Shown piece by piece: positions 62,790 to 64,000 of a stretch of 64,000 nt of DNA (the stretch's first letter is position 1; each line of letters begins with the position of its first letter). A program made the position numbers and the translations under genes. Origin of the DNA: Desulfitobacterium chlororespirans DSM 11544 (GTDB lineage Bacteria; Bacillota; Desulfitobacteriia; Desulfitobacteriales; Desulfitobacteriaceae); assembly GCF_900143285.1 (NCBI RefSeq), contig NZ_FRDN01000018.1, positions 28,898-92,897 of the forward strand, read 5' to 3'. The notes under the pieces were generated by a model. That model searched no databases and had not been told where the DNA came from. It was given only the letters and a program-made list of their open reading frames with translations.

Positions 62790-63179
62790 ATGGACAACAA
62801 TAAAAGAGAGCTATTAATCGGTGTGTTAAAATCCGGTATAGCGGCTATTCCTCATGTCGGTGAGGCACTAAATGAGGTTCTTTTTGAGATTAGAGGTAGA
62901 ATTGCACAGAAAAGTTAAATGATTTTACTAATAGTTTATTGAGTCCATTTATGAAAAAGAATAAAGCAAAGAATTCGTCAATATGAGCAGGAGTTGACAA
63001 CGATTGAAATAGAAGGTAAGTATGAATTTTATATATGTGACCTAATATCAAAATCTCTGTTGATAGATTCAAAAAATATAGGAAACACATACAACGACTT
63101 GGGAAAAGAGGGATTAACCATACTATATATCATCGATTTTGGTAAAGAATTTCTTAGATTCATTCATTCGGATTTCTAA
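62790..63179 (+). pseudogene. Fragmented gene of unknown function
   Basis: A frame starts at ATG 62790 behind AAAGGAG and reads MDNNKRELLIGVLKSGIAAI, PHVGEALNEVLFEIRGRIAQ, then stops at 62918. A second frame continues with KLNDFTNSLLSPFMKKNKAK, and a third (from about 62982) reads through TTIEIEGKYEFYICDLISKS to a stop at 63179. Together they look like one reading frame broken by at least two shifts. The pieces recall a small family with 'IPxVGxxLNEVLFExRxRI' starts, without a named function. It lies between two inverted-repeat elements. Confidence 0.55.
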
Positions 63180-63203
63180 AGGATTAAGTAGGGCTCTGGA
63201 GCG

Positions 63204-63291
63204 CGCCACTTCTTATAACAGCAGGTTCCCGACACTTAGAGGACGATGTATGTGGTTAGGACGCGTCGGGAATGCCCAGAACGTTATATGA
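63204..63291. repeat. Inverted-repeat element 2, about 90 bp
   Basis: The left end reads CTTATAAC then TTCCCGAC; the right end reads GTCGGGAA then GTTATATG, imperfect inverted repeats. The same TATAAC/TTCCCGAC ends occur in element 1. A separate CCCGCC-GTCCAT-GGCGGG hairpin lies just beyond at about 63310-63327. The stretch 63292-63523 holds no other feature that I can name. Confidence 0.45.
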
Positions 63292-63523
63292 CATTTCCTT
63301 CAAGACCGCCCGCCGTCCATGGCGGGATATAGACGAGAACTTAATTTCGTACTTGTAGATTATTGTTTCGTAGTGGTGGAAAGATGTGTCTTATATGCAA
63401 TATAGTGTAGTTATATAGTATATTGATGGTGGTGTAATTCTTACTTACGGTAAAAAAGGATTTTATATTGCAAAAAAATCAAGGTTTATATGTTTTCACT
63501 AACCCCGAACATAAGGAGATAAG

Positions 63524-64000
63524 ATGTCAAATACCATTGAGATAAGCGATTTTTCATTGCCTAATTTGGATGTCTTTGCTCGCCTGACGGAAACGCAGCT
63601 GCGCAACCGGTTGGAGCCGGAGATGGGCATCTTTATTGCGGAGAGTACCAAAGTAATTGGACTTGCCCTCGACGCTGGATGCGAGCCTATTTCACTTTTG
63701 ATGGAGCGCAAATACATTGCAGGGCAGGCGCACGGTATAATCATCCGCTGCGGAGATATCCCCGTCTATACTGCCGATAGAAGCCTGCTGGCAGGGCTGA
63801 CTGGCTTTCAGCTGACCCGCGGTGTGCTGTGTGCCATGCGGCGCCCTCATTTACCCAGCGTTGAGGAGGTGTGTGCCAGTGCAAGTCGGGTGGCTGTGCT
63901 TGAGGGGATTGCGGATTCCACCAACATGGGAGCCATTTTTCGCTCGGCTGCGGCTCTAGGCATCGATGCCGTGCTGCTTACCCCTTCATGCTGTGACCCA
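63524..64000 (+). CDS. SpoU/TrmH-family RNA 2'-O-methyltransferase (partial, cut by window end)
   Basis: An open frame from ATG 63524 (behind ATAAGGAGAT) runs off the window with 159 residues. The N-terminal region includes RLTETQLRNRLEPEMGIFIAES, the substrate-binding domain of TrmH/SpoU proteins. The catalytic SPOUT domain begins with VAVLEGIADSTNMGAIFRSAAALGIDA near residue 122, whose N-x-G-x-x-x-R motif is the conserved motif 1 of the family. It should methylate a ribose 2'-OH in rRNA or tRNA using AdoMet. The C-terminal motifs 2 and 3 are outside the window. This marks return to ordinary coding DNA after the AT-rich region. Confidence 0.85.
   Translation, partial: MSNTIEISDFSLPNLDVFARLTETQLRNRLEPEMGIFIAESTKVIGLALDAGCEPISLLMERKYIAGQAHGIIIRCGDIPVYTADRSLLAGLTGFQLTRGVLCAMRRPHLPSVEEVCASASRVAVLEGIADSTNMGAIFRSAAALGIDAVLLTPSCCDP

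Noticed and set aside
62585..63330. CRISPR array
   Set aside because: The palindromic pieces are not regularly spaced repeats with unique spacers, and no cas genes are present.

Overview
The window reads as chromosomal DNA from an anaerobic, probably spore-forming Firmicute of the Peptococcaceae, most like Desulfitobacterium. Pointers are the strong GGAGG ribosome-binding sites, many TTG/GTG starts, a clostridial-type agr quorum-sensing locus, type III glutamine synthetase, CadA/CadC pairs and many CoA-, TPP- and Fe-S-dependent catabolic genes. The genus is an inference from gene content and style. No rRNA, tRNA, CRISPR array or intact insertion sequence was seen.

Layout. 0-10 kb: a catabolic locus with a GlcD/GlcF-type flavoprotein and Fe-S pair, a carbamate kinase and three genes matching oxamate carbamoyltransferase (AllG, AllF, AllH). 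Mixed into it are parts of the 'Nit1' cluster: the tail of a GNAT protein, an sll0787-type AIR-synthase relative and an MSMEG_0565-type glycosyltransferase. The simplest reading is oxidation of a ureidoglycolate-like hydroxy acid, phosphorolysis to carbamoyl phosphate, and ATP formation. 10-15 kb: a metallo-beta-lactamase-fold hydrolase, a NitT/TauT-type ABC importer whose binding protein is circularly permuted, and an orphan carboxyltransferase. 15-20 kb: a BenE-type transporter, an agr locus (membrane protein, AgrB, AgrD, PAS histidine kinase) and nadA. 20.8-23.7 kb: a PAS-Fis regulator, a 3-hydroxyacyl-CoA dehydrogenase remnant, a DUF362 protein and a nitroreductase. 23.7-26 kb: glnN behind a structured leader. 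26-29 kb, minus strand: YibE/F protein and alkaline phosphatase. 29-35.5 kb: two CadC/CadA metal-efflux units. 35.7-38 kb: a broken C39-like gene, an Eis-like acetyltransferase and a small membrane-anchored protein. 38-45.5 kb: a LysR regulator and a run of dehydrogenase, MFS transporter, TPP enzyme, SCP2 protein and an Xsc-like sulfoacetaldehyde acetyltransferase. 45.7-52 kb: poly-gamma-glutamate genes pgsB, pgsC, a pgsE-like gene, two PGA-hydrolase relatives and an OmpR-type two-component system. 52-55 kb: MscS channel, AzlCD exporter and its XRE-cupin regulator. 55-61.4 kb: gltB and gltD behind a leader closely resembling that of glnN. 61.4-63.5 kb: AT-rich decayed DNA with a frameshifted lipoprotein gene, a fragmented gene and inverted-repeat elements. 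63.5 kb to the end: the start of a SpoU/TrmH-type RNA methyltransferase.

Links between genes. glnN and gltBD share a promoter of identical spacing and a leader with the same hexaloop hairpin overlapping a terminator, which suggests one nitrogen-assimilation control system, possibly ANTAR-type. The pgsB and two-component-system promoters share a TGTAACATTTGTT element exactly 69 bp before TATAAT, so that two-component system probably controls polyglutamate production. The pgs operon has no capA/pgsA gene; instead it carries a PGA-hydrolase relative that has lost an apparent zinc-ligand histidine, and this is the most unusual system here together with the permuted binding protein and the oxalurate-type locus.
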